A stretch of DNA of 6,803 nt, taken from assembly GCA_003646585.1 (NCBI GenBank), contig QMLA01000060.1:1-6803 (forward strand). The letters are read 5' to 3'. The translations under genes and the position numbers were made by a program. A model generated the notes under the pieces. That model was not told the DNA's origin, did not search any database, and saw nothing but the letters and a program-made list of their open reading frames with translations. Numbering within the stretch: the stretch's first letter is position 1; every line of letters begins with the position of its first letter. The DNA comes from Deltaproteobacteria bacterium. Its GTDB lineage: Bacteria > Desulfobacterota > B13-G15. Of the stretch, positions 6,283 to 6,803 are shown in pieces.

Positions 6283-6803
6283 ATGGCCAACGGGATGAAG
6301 ATAAGGTGGCTTGTAGTGGGTCCCCTTCAGACCAACTGTTACATCCTTTCCTGTGAGAGGACGGGCCTTTGTGCGGTGATAGATCCTGGAGGGGATGGGC
6401 CAAGGATCCAGAGGGCCATAGAAGAGGAAGGGCTTGAGGTCCTCTACATCATCAATACCCATGGACATTTCGATCACACCGCCGCCAATGCCTACCTGAA
6501 GGCCATAAGCGGTGCCGAGCTGCTCATCCACCGGGCCGATGCCTCAATGATCCTCCAACAATCAAGGAGTGCGGCCATGTGGGGGTTGGAGGTGGAGGAT
6601 TCGCCCCCACCCGATAGGTTTATCGATGAGGGTGACCTCGTCATCGTCGGCGACATCACCCTCAGGGTCCTCCACACCCCTGGCCATACCCCCGGGGGGA
6701 TTTCGCTCTTCACCGATAAGGTGGTATTTGTGGGCGATACCCTCTTTGCGGGTTCCATAGGCAGGACCGACTTCCCGGGCGGAAATTACCACCAGTTGAT
6801 CTC
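6283..6803 (+). CDS. Metallo-beta-lactamase-fold hydrolase (glyoxalase II-like), 5' part
   Basis: The first 173 codons of an MBL-fold metal-dependent hydrolase; the right window edge removes the end, probably some 35-45 residues given the usual length near 210. Seen: VVGPLQTNCYIL (11-22), typical of this hydroxyacylglutathione-hydrolase-like group; the metal-site motif THGHFDH (59-65: H60, H62, D64, H65); HTPGHTPGG (131-139) with the further ligand H135; and VGDTLFAGSIGRTDFPGG (150-167) with the bridging D152. The substrate is unknown: small members of this group act on thioesters such as S-lactoylglutathione or other esters. ATG 6283 has AGGG five bases upstream; ATG 6295, four codons later, better matches the usual family N-terminus (MKIRWLVVGP), so the start is open between the two. 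Transcribed divergently from ruvX. Confidence 0.93.
   Translation, partial: MANGMKIRWLVVGPLQTNCYILSCERTGLCAVIDPGGDGPRIQRAIEEEGLEVLYIINTHGHFDHTAANAYLKAISGAELLIHRADASMILQQSRSAAMWGLEVEDSPPPDRFIDEGDLVIVGDITLRVLHTPGHTPGGISLFTDKVVFVGDTLFAGSIGRTDFPGGNYHQLI

Noticed and set aside
6218..6298. Short plus-strand open frame ending in TGA over the MBL-fold start
   Set aside because: About 25 codons from the upstream stop, no good start with a ribosome-binding site, and it lies in the divergent promoter region.

Overview
This is a gene-dense bacterial chromosomal segment: seven protein genes and almost no non-coding DNA. I see no RNA gene, mobile element, CRISPR array or phage gene. GC content is moderately high. 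Arg is often written AGG and Ile often ATA, a codon habit common in thermophiles. The gene set (dGTPase, kinase-like/P-loop fusion, FmdB zinc ribbon, and a ruvX-mltG pair) would suit a thermophilic Thermodesulfobacteriota ('Deltaproteobacteria')-like lineage. That placement is inference from codon use and family impressions, not a database match.

Region A (1-3594, + strand) is a compact four-gene run. It opens with the 3' part of a dGTPase-like HD phosphohydrolase, cut by the left edge. One base after its stop comes a 510-residue protein joining an aminoglycoside-phosphotransferase-like domain to a P-loop kinase-like domain. A 4-base GTGA overlap leads to a helical TPR-like protein of unknown function, and a 20-base overlap leads to a 74-residue FmdB-type zinc-ribbon protein. 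The tight junctions and visible Shine-Dalgarno sites suggest one translationally coupled transcript.

Region B (3591-6196, - strand) reads the other way: ruvX (pre-16S rRNA nuclease / Holliday-junction resolvase family), then mltG (endolytic murein transglycosylase, 14-base overlap), then an uncharacterised radical SAM enzyme 19 bases further on. The radical SAM gene ends tail-to-tail with the FmdB-type gene: the two stop codons share the four bases CTAA, leaving no room for a terminator between them.

Region C (6197-6803) is a short divergent intergenic region with back-to-back -10-like boxes, followed by the 5' part of a glyoxalase-II-like metallo-beta-lactamase-fold hydrolase, cut by the right edge.

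Most of the window is housekeeping or conserved-hypothetical. The items most worth a second look are a perfect 24-bp tandem duplication with internal dyad symmetry that duplicates the start codon region of the radical SAM gene, the CX4CX2C cysteine spacing of that enzyme, and the unexplained kinase-like/P-loop fusion and TPR-like protein linked to dGTPase. I found no convincing evidence of a new multi-gene system.
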